NCBI GenBank assembly: GCA_023145435.1
Contig: JAGLDS010000009.1
Span: 1-64,000 of the forward strand
Length of the DNA stretch: 64,000 nucleotides
DNA from: Clostridiales bacterium
Lineage (GTDB): Bacteria > Bacillota > Clostridia > DUPQ01
Reading direction: 5' to 3'
Under the pieces are notes generated by a model, which searched no databases, had not been told where the DNA came from, and worked only from the letters and a program-made list of their open reading frames with translations. Shown in pieces: positions 44,898-53,650 of the stretch. The translations under genes and the position numbers were made by a program. Positions within the stretch are counted from its first letter, which is position 1. Every line of letters starts with the position of its first letter.

Positions 44898-45307
44898 TAT
44901 GGACAACATGGGAAAATGTAGGAGTAGATAGAATGGCATGTGCTTGGTTTATAAGACGTTATCTAGATGAAAAAGCCACTTTTGACTTTTTACCTTACGG
45001 AACAAAAGCACAAAAATTCGAAAATACCTTCGATATGCCTGGTGCACAATATAGTCATAATAGAGGAAAATGTTCATTTGCAGCAATTGTGAAAAAAAAT
45101 CGTAGCAAAGATAAAGTTCTTAACCTAATGATTGAAATTGTTGATGGCGCTGATGAAGTAAGCGATAGGTTACCTCCACCTGAGAGTTATGGTTTAGAAG
45201 CTCTTTGTGTTGGAACAAGACTTGCAAATAAAACGGATATAAAAGCATTAGATAAAGGAATGGAACTATATGATGCATTATACTTATATATTAAGAATAA
45301 AGGTTAA
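44894..45307 (+). CDS. ChrB C-terminal-domain protein, first copy
   Basis: A 137-residue ChrB C-domain protein. VGVDRMACAWFIRRYLDEKA, FDMPGAQYSHNRGKCSF and IVDGADEVSDRL and YGLEALCVGTRLA give the family outline. The usual HVDR...CPW motif reads GVDR...CAW, so one His and the Pro are missing compared with the second copy at 48867. The split of ChrB into two coupled genes (44439 and 44894) is unusual. The domain probably senses or binds an oxyanion or metal; substrate unknown here. Confidence 0.82.
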   Translation: MIWTTWENVGVDRMACAWFIRRYLDEKATFDFLPYGTKAQKFENTFDMPGAQYSHNRGKCSFAAIVKKNRSKDKVLNLMIEIVDGADEVSDRLPPPESYGLEALCVGTRLANKTDIKALDKGMELYDALYLYIKNKG

Positions 45308-45316
45308 AATTTAATA

Positions 45317-47086
45317 ATGAAAAAAACAACTAATTTTGCACCACCAGAAAAAAAATTAAAGCTACGTGCATATATATTTAAATATCCCAAAGAATTTTGG
45401 CTTCAAGCAGGCGGTGGCATTCTATATAATACACTAATAGTTTCAGGTCCAATATTCTTAGGTAAAGCTATTGATGCAGCCGCAAATGTAAAAAACTTAG
45501 GTGCATCATATTCCCCTTTCTATTTATATCTAATTCTATTTGTTATCAGTACAGCACTATTTCAAGTTGCACGCTATTTTAAAAGATGGTATATGCGTGA
45601 TATAGCTAATAGGATGAAATGTGATATGCGTGCTGGATTATTAGAAACAGCATTTAATCGTAAAATGAGTGAACTTGATACTGAAAAAGTCGGAGACATG
45701 ATGAGTAGAATGATAGGTGATGTAGATCAAGTATGTAGAGTAGTTCAAATCACCATAACAGAAATATGGGATGCTTGTCTTTTAATGATTTCATATTTTG
45801 TAGCTTGTATGATCTATACTCCGTCAATAACCCTTTTAGCAATAATTCCTATTCCTTTAACAATTCTTGCTGCTCAATTAATAAGACACCCTCTATATAG
45901 ATTATCTTTACATTCACGTGAATCAGCATCTAATGTCAATGTGCATTTACAACATACTATATCAAGTATAACCTTACTTCGTTTATTCGGCCGTGAAGAA
46001 AGTGAACATAAAAAACTTACACAACTTATGAAAAAACAATTAAAATGGGGAATTCTAACAACCCTTCTCCAAAATGCAATGATTCCCATATATATTTTAT
46101 CTGCTTCTCTTGGATTAATACTAATTGTAGGTATGGGTGGTAAGTTAGTTATAAATGGCCAGTGGACTATTGGAACATTTACAGCATATTTAACTATGTT
46201 TTCAGCTATGGCAGTAAGAACTAATATGGTTGCTCGTGTATTTAACATGTGGCATGGAGCAAAGGCCTCATGGGATAGAATACTAATAAAACTTTCTACT
46301 AAAAATAATGCAAGTAATCAACCTAATGAATTAAAAGAAGAAAATATTACAGAAATAAAAAATCTTAAAGTAGAAAATTTATCATTTTCATTTACAAATA
46401 GTACAAAGGTATTAGATGATATTTCATTCAATGTTTTAGCTGGCCAAATTATAGGTATTACAGGTCCTGTAGGTTCAGGTAAAAGTGCATTAGCTCAAGC
46501 TTTATCTGGACTTTATCCATATGAAGGTAAAGCACAAATAGATGGTTTAGATATATTTAATAATAGTGAAGTTTCTGGAAAAATAGCATATATGGACTCA
46601 GACCACTTTGTTTTTTCACGTGATGTTCGTTTTAATATAGGACTTGAAAGAAAAAGCGAAGAAGAAATTCTAGTATCATCTAATGACGCTGCTCTTACAA
46701 AAGACATAGAGGAATTTGATGAAGGTCTTTTAACTAAATTAGGTGAAAGAGGTCAGCGCATTTCAGGTGGTCAACGTCAACGTATTTGTCTTGCAAGAGC
46801 ATTGGCTAGTAATGCTAAAATACTAATACTTGATGATCCATTTTCAGCAATTGATATTAACCTTGAAGAACAAATTATGAGTTCCTTAAAAAAAGACATA
46901 GGAAATCGTATTATACTGCTATTTTCTCATCGCCTTATGACGTTTTCATATTGTAACCAAGTTATGGTGTTAGAAAAAGGACGTCTAATACAAAAAGGTC
47001 CCCACGAAACTTTAGTTAATACAAAGGGACTTTATAAGGATATATTTGAAGCACAATGCTTTATGGGTGGTGAGGAAAATGATTAA
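45317..47086 (+). CDS. ABC exporter half-subunit with degenerate Walker B
   Basis: A 589-residue fused membrane-ATPase (type IV/ABCB-like) half transporter. Six helices occupy the first 310 residues. The ATPase has Walker A GITGPVGSGKSALAQAL, signature RISGGQRQRICLARAL and Walker B LILDDPFSAID, where Asp replaces the catalytic Glu. In heterodimeric exporters that marks the subunit of the non-hydrolysing site. It begins 9 bases after the ChrB C-domain gene and overlaps its partner by 8 bases. Confidence 0.9.
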   Translation: MKKTTNFAPPEKKLKLRAYIFKYPKEFWLQAGGGILYNTLIVSGPIFLGKAIDAAANVKNLGASYSPFYLYLILFVISTALFQVARYFKRWYMRDIANRMKCDMRAGLLETAFNRKMSELDTEKVGDMMSRMIGDVDQVCRVVQITITEIWDACLLMISYFVACMIYTPSITLLAIIPIPLTILAAQLIRHPLYRLSLHSRESASNVNVHLQHTISSITLLRLFGREESEHKKLTQLMKKQLKWGILTTLLQNAMIPIYILSASLGLILIVGMGGKLVINGQWTIGTFTAYLTMFSAMAVRTNMVARVFNMWHGAKASWDRILIKLSTKNNASNQPNELKEENITEIKNLKVENLSFSFTNSTKVLDDISFNVLAGQIIGITGPVGSGKSALAQALSGLYPYEGKAQIDGLDIFNNSEVSGKIAYMDSDHFVFSRDVRFNIGLERKSEEEILVSSNDAALTKDIEEFDEGLLTKLGERGQRISGGQRQRICLARALASNAKILILDDPFSAIDINLEEQIMSSLKKDIGNRIILLFSHRLMTFSYCNQVMVLEKGRLIQKGPHETLVNTKGLYKDIFEAQCFMGGEEND

Positions 47087-48827
47087 ATCTGCAGTAACTA
47101 AAGTATTTAAAAAGTTTTGGTGGATATATATTATTTTACTTGTAATGATTATTGCTAGTATGGGCTTACAGCTTCTTCCTGCATTACTATTACGAGATAT
47201 TGTAGATAATCATTTTTCTACTAAATTGTTTGAAGGAGTTTGGCGTCTAGCAATTTATTACCTTGCTGTAATGGCAGTTATTAATATTGCAGAGTTTTTA
47301 AAAACGATTGTAACAACATGGTTAGGTCAACAAACTTTACTTGAAGTACGTAACAATATGGCAGCAAGACTATTAAAATTACCAATTAGCTATTTTGCCA
47401 AAACACCTGTAGGAGAAGTGATGAGTCGCCTAACAACCGATGTAGGGGCTATAAATACTCTATTCTCAGCAGGAATTATCAATGTACTTACTGACATGCT
47501 TAAAATTTTTGGTTTAGTTGGTTCACTATATATTCTTGCACCTCAGTTATTATGGTTAGTAGCTGTGTGTTTTCCTCTAATATTATTTTTATCTAACTTC
47601 TTTAGAAAAAGAATTTTTATGCTTGAAAAGAAAGTACGTATATGTATAGCTGACATATATACTTTTATTCAAGAATGGTTAAAAGGTATACAAACAGTAA
47701 AAGCATATAATATGGAAGAACAAGGTAAAGATGATTTCCAAAAACCATTACACACACATTTAAAAAACATAAATGGTATTTCAAAATATGACAGTTGGTT
47801 TCCATGTGTCATGCAAACATTTAAAGCTCTAATAATAGCATTGGCTGTATTTTTTGCAGCACAAAACGGAACCTCATTTTCCATAGGTTTAAGCATTGGA
47901 ACACTTGTAGCAGTTGCTGATTTAATAGGACGATTATTTTCACCTATTGAGGCACTAGCAAAACAATTTCAAACGATTCAACAAGCTATGGCAGGTATAG
48001 AACGTATAAAGGAATTTAGTAAAATACCAATTGAAATAAGAGAAATTAAATCTCAAAAGCTTAACATGAAAAAAGGCATTGAATTAGAAAATATACATTT
48101 TGCTTATGATAATAAAAAAGTATTACATGGAATAAATTTAATAATAAAACCAGGTAATAAAGAAGTTCTTGTAGGACGAAGTGGAGAAGGTAAAACAACA
48201 CTAATGAATCTTGTGGCAGGATTAACCGTTCCCCTTAAAGGAACCGTTAGAGTATGTGGAATAGATCCATTTGCTTTATCACCTAATGAAAGAAGAAAAT
48301 TATTTGGTATTGTTCCCCAGATGCCACAAGTATTTAACGGAACAGTCCGTGATAATATTACATTGCGAGATAACTCAATATCACAAGATGATGTTATAGA
48401 AGCTGCAAAGCTAGTTGGATTAGATGACACAATAAAAGTCATGCCAAAGGGTTACTTAACACAACTTGGAGAAGGCGAATCATCTTTATCAAGTGGAGAA
48501 ATACAACTTATGTCCCTTGCAAGAGCGGTTGTTTTAAAGCCTAAAGTATTATTGCTTGATGAACCAACATCTGGTATTGATGCTTATACTGAAGCTAAAG
48601 TTTTTAAAGCAATACATCAGATAAGCCAAGGTAGAACCATTCTATCTATTAGTCACCGTATCAGCGGTATAATAGATGCAAGCTGTGTACACATGCTTAC
48701 TAAGGGTAAAATTGTTGAATCAGGTACAGCCAATCAACTAGCCAAAAGTAATGGATGGTATTCCTCATACAAACGTATGGAAGATGCAGGATGGAAATTT
48801 ACAGAAATAACCCCAGAAAGTATATAA
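47079..48827 (+). CDS. ABC exporter half-subunit, catalytic partner
   Basis: A 582-residue half transporter. Walker A is VLVGRSGEGKTTLMNL, Walker B has the catalytic Glu (VLLLDEPTSGIDA), and the signature is LSSGEIQLMSLARAV, departing from LSGGQ. Together with the subunit at 45317 this gives one good ATP site (its own Walker motifs with the partner LSGGQ) and one weak site, as in TM287/288-type exporters. The start ATG at 47079 has GAGGAAA upstream. ChrB C-domain copy 2 follows 39 bases on. Confidence 0.9.
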   Translation: MIKSAVTKVFKKFWWIYIILLVMIIASMGLQLLPALLLRDIVDNHFSTKLFEGVWRLAIYYLAVMAVINIAEFLKTIVTTWLGQQTLLEVRNNMAARLLKLPISYFAKTPVGEVMSRLTTDVGAINTLFSAGIINVLTDMLKIFGLVGSLYILAPQLLWLVAVCFPLILFLSNFFRKRIFMLEKKVRICIADIYTFIQEWLKGIQTVKAYNMEEQGKDDFQKPLHTHLKNINGISKYDSWFPCVMQTFKALIIALAVFFAAQNGTSFSIGLSIGTLVAVADLIGRLFSPIEALAKQFQTIQQAMAGIERIKEFSKIPIEIREIKSQKLNMKKGIELENIHFAYDNKKVLHGINLIIKPGNKEVLVGRSGEGKTTLMNLVAGLTVPLKGTVRVCGIDPFALSPNERRKLFGIVPQMPQVFNGTVRDNITLRDNSISQDDVIEAAKLVGLDDTIKVMPKGYLTQLGEGESSLSSGEIQLMSLARAVVLKPKVLLLDEPTSGIDAYTEAKVFKAIHQISQGRTILSISHRISGIIDASCVHMLTKGKIVESGTANQLAKSNGWYSSYKRMEDAGWKFTEITPESI

Positions 48828-48866
48828 ATATATTTTATATATATTAAATTAAAGGAGAATAAAATT

Positions 48867-49301
48867 ATGAAATGGGTAACAAGATCAAGAGTTCATGTGG
48901 ATAGAGTAGCATGTCCATGGCTAATTAAAAGATTCGTAGATACGAAAGCAGAAATTATTTTTGTTGCAAGGGACTTAGTTCCAGAGATTGCAAAAAAAGA
49001 AGGTGCAATACCTTTTGATACCGGCCCCGTTGAATTAGGACATAAAGATGGCCATTGTACATTTGTTACAATAATAAATGCATACAATTTAGGTGGAGAT
49101 CCAGCTTTAAAAATGCTAGCAGATGTAGTTAATGCTGCTGATACATACAAGTTAGATGATAATCCCTATGCCCATGGTCTTGAAGCAATAGCAGTAGGAT
49201 TTGGTATGTTATTTCCAGATGACTATGAAAATCTAGAATATCAATTTTTAGTATATGACGCTATGTATAACTATTTTAGATTGCAAGCTAGTAAAAAGTA
49301 A
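48867..49301 (+). CDS. ChrB C-terminal-domain protein, second copy
   Basis: A 144-residue ChrB C-domain protein that keeps the full motif: RSRVHVDRVACPWLIKRFVD, then IPFDTGPVELGHKDGHCTF, VVNAADTYKLDD and HGLEAIAVGFGM. AAAGGAG precedes the ATG. It is the last gene of the module and is followed by a terminator. The intact His/Cys set suggests this copy is the active binder or enzyme, while the first may be structural or divergent. Confidence 0.86.
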   Translation: MKWVTRSRVHVDRVACPWLIKRFVDTKAEIIFVARDLVPEIAKKEGAIPFDTGPVELGHKDGHCTFVTIINAYNLGGDPALKMLADVVNAADTYKLDDNPYAHGLEAIAVGFGMLFPDDYENLEYQFLVYDAMYNYFRLQASKK

Positions 49302-49330
49302 TTTAATAAGTTCAAAGTATAATTAAAAAA

Positions 49331-49367
49331 CAAAAAGCAAGAATCAACTAAGGTTCTTGTTTTTTTA
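49331..49367 (+). terminator. Intrinsic terminator of the chr module
   Basis: CAAGAA (49338-49343) pairs with TTCTTG (49354-49359), extended by A-T pairs, and leads into seven T. It lies 30 bases after the last ChrB-domain gene. Confidence 0.8.
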
Positions 49368-49530
49368 TGTTTTCATCTCCAATTACAATCATAAAATTAT
49401 TAACTTTAATATATATTTTCTCCTAAAACTGCAAAACCCTATCCTCTAGTGTGAATTCTATTGATTTTTATACTTTACATGTCCTAAAACTACTTATATA
49501 ATTTACTTATATAAGATAAGAAAGTAGCAA

Positions 49531-50934
49531 ATGAAACCAATTGAAATAAAAGTAGTTAATAATAAAAATTTTCCACCAGTTATAGAAAGTTCTATGACTG
49601 AATTATCTGGAAATTATGATTTCAAACCTCACATAGGGTTACTACCTAGTAAAAAACTAGTCATGTTTGTGGCTCATGCTCATGCTGAAGAACTATCAAC
49701 TACTGAGTATATGGATTCTCCTAGAGCCCTATCTTCTCATGTTGTTATGTATACCTCAATAGATTCTGGAATAACATGGTCTAGAGGAAAACATGTTAAA
49801 GAACTAAATAGTGGTCATGAACCTTCAGTATCTGTTATTGATGGTATTCTTTATGTAAAAATACACGCTTTTGGTAGTGGTGGTTATCCTGATCCCTATG
49901 CCAAAAGAGATTACCCATATTTAGTTGTTGCTCGTTCCATTGATGAAGGTAAAACTTTTACTACTACTATTTTCGATTATGATAATTGCTACGTTACTAA
50001 TAAAGAACGAATACAAGATAGTAGAAATATTATAAAGCGATCTGATGGTAGTTTGTACTTTGGAATCGGAGTTGGTAATTCTCATAGACAAGTTATATCT
50101 AATGATAATGGTATGACTTGGAAAGTTTTAAAAGCTACTGTTTTACATTGTTCTTACCCTAATGTATCAAGATCATTTTTCGCAGAAGGTGTGTTCTTTT
50201 ACTCTACTAGCAATCGGTTCTTATTGTTAAGCAGAGTTGATTATGCTTATGCGAATTTTACAAAAAAGTTACCTGGTAACAAAGGAACAATGAATGAAAC
50301 TTTTTTAGATAATTTTGATGGCGAATTATTACTAGAATCACTAGATAACGGAAAAACGTGGCAACCATTACAAGCTGTAGGTTTCCCCGCTTTAATGTAC
50401 CCAAGTGTTGTTAACTTAGAAGATAATAATCATTTATTAACCTATACAGTTAGAGAAATCCCACCTAAAGGCTCAGGGTGCATCCATCGTAAAGTAGGTG
50501 TTCAAGCAATTATATTTAAAGAACTACCAAATGGTAATTTCTTTTTTGATTTTTCTAATGATGTCATAATACTAGACGATTGTACACCTGATTCAATGAG
50601 AAATGCTGGATGTTTTGGTAATACACTTATGTTAGACGATAACACTTTAATTACACCATTTTCTTATCCAAAAATTGATCAAGACATTTTAAAAATAGCT
50701 AATAATAAAGGATACTTACAACAAGAAGTATTTGATTACTATGCAAATGCACAAACTACTTATGATTGGCGATATAAGGATTTTATAAGAAAATCTAAAG
50801 AATTAATGGAACTTCATTTGAGACGTAGTTTTTCTGCTCTTTTCTTGTATGCTGGCTGTATGAATAAAGGTGGTATTGGTACAAGAATAATAAAATGGAA
50901 ACTACCTAAAAATAAAATCACTAAAAATCTATAA
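49531..50934 (+). CDS. Sialidase/BNR-repeat beta-propeller protein
   Basis: A 467-residue protein with four Asp-box repeats (SxDxGxTW type): SIDSGITWSRG, SIDEGKTFTT, SNDNGMTWKVL and SLDNGKTWQPL. The layout fits a six-blade propeller as in sialidases and related GH families. The likely catalytic Arg triad and Tyr/Glu cannot be placed with confidence. No signal peptide is seen, so the product may be cytosolic, acting on imported glycans. The ribosome site is weak. It stands between the chr module and a GNAT gene. Confidence 0.78.
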   Translation: MKPIEIKVVNNKNFPPVIESSMTELSGNYDFKPHIGLLPSKKLVMFVAHAHAEELSTTEYMDSPRALSSHVVMYTSIDSGITWSRGKHVKELNSGHEPSVSVIDGILYVKIHAFGSGGYPDPYAKRDYPYLVVARSIDEGKTFTTTIFDYDNCYVTNKERIQDSRNIIKRSDGSLYFGIGVGNSHRQVISNDNGMTWKVLKATVLHCSYPNVSRSFFAEGVFFYSTSNRFLLLSRVDYAYANFTKKLPGNKGTMNETFLDNFDGELLLESLDNGKTWQPLQAVGFPALMYPSVVNLEDNNHLLTYTVREIPPKGSGCIHRKVGVQAIIFKELPNGNFFFDFSNDVIILDDCTPDSMRNAGCFGNTLMLDDNTLITPFSYPKIDQDILKIANNKGYLQQEVFDYYANAQTTYDWRYKDFIRKSKELMELHLRRSFSALFLYAGCMNKGGIGTRIIKWKLPKNKITKNL

Positions 50935-51057
50935 TAAATTTACCAATTTTTTATAGATCAGTACTTAGGTTCGCTTTACTATTATAAATAACTCTTCAGC
51001 GATTATGTCACCTCTATAAAAACCACTAGTAATCATTGGTTTAGATAATAAAAAAAT

Positions 51058-51501
51058 TTACTTATCCAATTGAGTATAAGTTAGTCTCAGCATTTCTTGA
51101 CCACTACCTTTGTGTAGAAATCGGCTTTTTTGAGTAAACCCATATCGTTCATAAAATACCCGACCAATTGTGTTTTCATTAAAAACCTCAACAACTAAAT
51201 CTCCGTGGAGTTTTTTAGCTATATTCATTAAGGAGTAGCCAATACCAAGTTTATGAAAAAAAGTATTTACGAATAATCCCGCAACCTCATTTCCTATAAG
51301 TGATATAAAACCAACAACTTTACTATCAACTTCTGCAATCCATGTATCTGCAGCTAGGATATAAACATTGGATAGGTTGTATCGCTCCTGATCCATAAAC
51401 TCTTCAGATAAAAAAGAGTGAGCCAATTGTGAAGCTTTTTCCCATATAGATATTATTGCAGTTAAGTCCTCATCTTTATATCTTCTTATTTGATGTGACA
51501 T
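51058..51501 (-). CDS. GNAT-family N-acetyltransferase (YjaB-like)
   Basis: A 147-residue acetyltransferase using acetyl-CoA. IRRYKDEDLTAIISIWEKAS starts the fold, IAEVDSKVVGFISLIGNEVA follows, and the CoA-binding loop is HKLGIGYSLMNIAKKL (a Q/R-x-x-G-x-G/A variant), then FYERYGFTQKSRF near the end. Its best-known relatives are YjaB/ElaA-like. The small basic gene at 51525 lies 23 bases upstream on the same strand. The substrate is unknown. Confidence 0.82.
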   Translation of the reverse strand: MSHQIRRYKDEDLTAIISIWEKASQLAHSFLSEEFMDQERYNLSNVYILAADTWIAEVDSKVVGFISLIGNEVAGLFVNTFFHKLGIGYSLMNIAKKLHGDLVVEVFNENTIGRVFYERYGFTQKSRFLHKGSGQEMLRLTYTQLDK

Positions 51502-51524
51502 TTAACATCCTTTAGAACATCATG

Positions 51525-51650
51525 TTATTTTTTAGATTTCTTCTCTATTTTTATAGGTTCTTGAACTGGTGTTACTATTTTTTGTACACCTTTCTTTTTA
51601 TCCGCTTTCTTTTTCTTTATCTCTCTACCTTTAGGACTTTTATTTCCCAT
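51525..51650 (-). CDS. Small Lys-rich protein (41 residues)
   Basis: A short gene: ATG at 51650 preceded by GGAGGCAATATT, stop TAA at 51525-51527. The product begins MGNKSPKGREIKKKKADKKK and continues with a Pro/Val-rich tail, GVQKIVTPVQEPIKIEKKSK. Short MGNKSPK-type basic proteins with a similar N-terminus occur widely in bacteria without known function. The strong ribosome site and position before the GNAT gene support a real gene. Confidence 0.65.
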   Translation of the reverse strand: MGNKSPKGREIKKKKADKKKGVQKIVTPVQEPIKIEKKSKK

Positions 51651-51850
51651 AATATTGCCTCCAATCACTTTTGCATTAAGTATACTATAGCCAACAATTT
51701 ATTTCTAATGAATAGCACCACTTTTCTAAATAATTTTTACCAGCACTTCTTCCTTTACTCAATAGTTTATTGATTACTTATATGTTAGTGTAAAGTAGTT
51801 TTGGGATTTTTGATAAAAATTTAAGAAATTTTGTTTTATTATTCATAATT

Positions 51851-51950
51851 GTTGATAATAGTTGTCTAAAATCATTCTGTAATCTATACCTTCACTAAAG
51901 TGAGAAAGAAAGCATTGCGGTGGGCGACTTAATGTCAACTATGTTAAATC
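51851..51950. repeat. Structured repeat, copy 2 (diverged)
   Basis: It repeats the core of the element at 37442-37540: TTCAC-TAAA-GTGAG hairpin (51891-51904), GAAAGAAAGCATTGCGG, and GTCAACTATG at the end. The outer arms are weaker (ATAGTTG 51858-51864 and CAACTAT 51936-51942). The right end overlaps the stop codon of the adjacent ABC gene. The hairpin T-A to C-G change keeps pairing. Confidence 0.5.
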
Positions 51951-53650
51951 CCAAACTCTTTATAATATAGCTCAGCATATAACCCTTTTTGTAAGAGTAG
52001 CTCACTATGAGTTCCATCTTCAACAACCGTTCCATCTTTGATATAAAATATATTATCAGCATTCTCTATAGTTGATAGACGATGTGCTACTACAATACTG
52101 GTTTTTCCTACCATTAATTTTAAAAGAGCCTCTTGTATTAATTGCTCAGATTCACTATCTAAACTGGATGTAGCCTCATCTAATAAAAGAATTGGTGCAT
52201 TCTTAAGTATTGCTCTGGCAATAGCTACTCGCTGTCTCTGCCCACCTGAGAGTTTTATACCTCTTTCTCCAACTTTTGTATCATATCCATCTTTTAGAGA
52301 GGAAATAAAATCATGTGCATTAGCTTTTTTACATGCTTCTACTATTTCATCCATATTTGCATCGTTTTTCCCATATAAAACATTTTCATATACTGTTCCA
52401 TTGAAAATGTACGCATCTTGAGGTACATAAGCAATAATATTACGTAGCTCATCAAGTGAATATTCATTGATTGGTTTAGCGTTAATAGTCATCATACCAG
52501 AATTAGCTTCATAAAGACCCATTAGTAACTTTATAATAGTGCTTTTTCCACCACCACTATTTCCAACAAGTGCTACTACTTGTCCAACTTTAACATTAAT
52601 ATTTACATCATTTAAAACCGCTATATCTTCTATGTAATTAAAACTTAAGTTTTCAAGGTATACTCCTGATAAGTAATTACTACTTGTAATTGAATATTTT
52701 TCAGGCTCTATATCTTCTGCAAATAATTCAACAAGCCTATCAAGACCTGCCAGCGGTTTTTGTAATTCAGTATTTGTACTAAACATTCTCATAAAATTTC
52801 CTGCCATATTTCCTGAAATCATAGTCCCACCTACAAGTACACTTGCTTCCATTGAACCATTGATTACAAAATATATACCAGATACAGCTAGACCACCTTG
52901 ACTTATCCACCACATTAAAGCATTTATTGAATACAGTTTTGCACGGAGCATATTCTCTTGCATTTTAAGTCCATATATATTATCAATTCGTTCATCAAAC
53001 TTAGAAAGAAACCAAGGTTTAAGCAAGAATAATTTTATAACTCTAAACCCTGTGACATTCTCTGTAATTGCTTCTGCTAAAATTGCAGTTTCCTTATGAA
53101 TCTCTTTTGATTTATTCCTCATAGGTTTAATAAACTTAATATTTATTATGGCCATTATTATACTTATTACTATTGCAATCACTGCAAATCGCAAATCAAG
53201 GTATATAAAGTAGGGAATCATAAAAAGTAATGCAATAAATGCTATGATAAAATGTTCAACTCCCCTAATTACATCTTTTGTAGATTCAATATCTTTATTC
53301 ATTCTAGATATTAAATCACCACTATGATGATTATCAAAATATGCAACTGGTAATTTTCTAACATGATTATATGATTTAATTCTTAGGTGTTGCATGCACT
53401 CTTCAATAATAGCTGCTTTTTTAATCACTAGTATTGGCTCTAAAATAACAATAAGAGCTGTTACTAAACCTACTTCAATTAAAACTCTTGTTAGCATTTC
53501 CTTTTCAAAATTAATAAAGTAATCTATTAATGATTTAAAAGAATCGGAGAATAGAACCATAATAAAACCTTGAAACATCCCAAGAATGATCATAAAGATA
53601 AGAACTTTTTTTATTTTATTATCAGTTAATTTTAATATTTTTTTAATCAT
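51944..53650 (-). CDS. ABC exporter half-subunit
   Basis: A 568-residue ABCB-type half transporter. About six helices occupy the first 310 residues; Walker A is ALVGNSGGGKSTIIKL, the signature KLSGGQRQRVAIARA and Walker B ILLLDEATSSLD, all canonical. It follows the partner gene with no gap (stop TAA next to ATG). A homo- or heterodimer with both sites intact is expected. Substrate unknown; multidrug and peptide exporters share this form. Confidence 0.92.
   Translation of the reverse strand: MIKKILKLTDNKIKKVLIFMIILGMFQGFIMVLFSDSFKSLIDYFINFEKEMLTRVLIEVGLVTALIVILEPILVIKKAAIIEECMQHLRIKSYNHVRKLPVAYFDNHHSGDLISRMNKDIESTKDVIRGVEHFIIAFIALLFMIPYFIYLDLRFAVIAIVISIIMAIINIKFIKPMRNKSKEIHKETAILAEAITENVTGFRVIKLFLLKPWFLSKFDERIDNIYGLKMQENMLRAKLYSINALMWWISQGGLAVSGIYFVINGSMEASVLVGGTMISGNMAGNFMRMFSTNTELQKPLAGLDRLVELFAEDIEPEKYSITSSNYLSGVYLENLSFNYIEDIAVLNDVNINVKVGQVVALVGNSGGGKSTIIKLLMGLYEANSGMMTINAKPINEYSLDELRNIIAYVPQDAYIFNGTVYENVLYGKNDANMDEIVEACKKANAHDFISSLKDGYDTKVGERGIKLSGGQRQRVAIARAILKNAPILLLDEATSSLDSESEQLIQEALLKLMVGKTSIVVAHRLSTIENADNIFYIKDGTVVEDGTHSELLLQKGLYAELYYKEFGI

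Noticed and set aside
48104-48442. Minus-strand frame inside the ABC gene at 47079
   Set aside because: It is an antisense frame over conserved Walker A to signature codons and has no ribosome site.
51021-51045. Hairpin AAACCA/TGGTTT after the GNAT gene as a terminator
   Set aside because: The stem is short and the T run is broken, so it was not listed as a feature.
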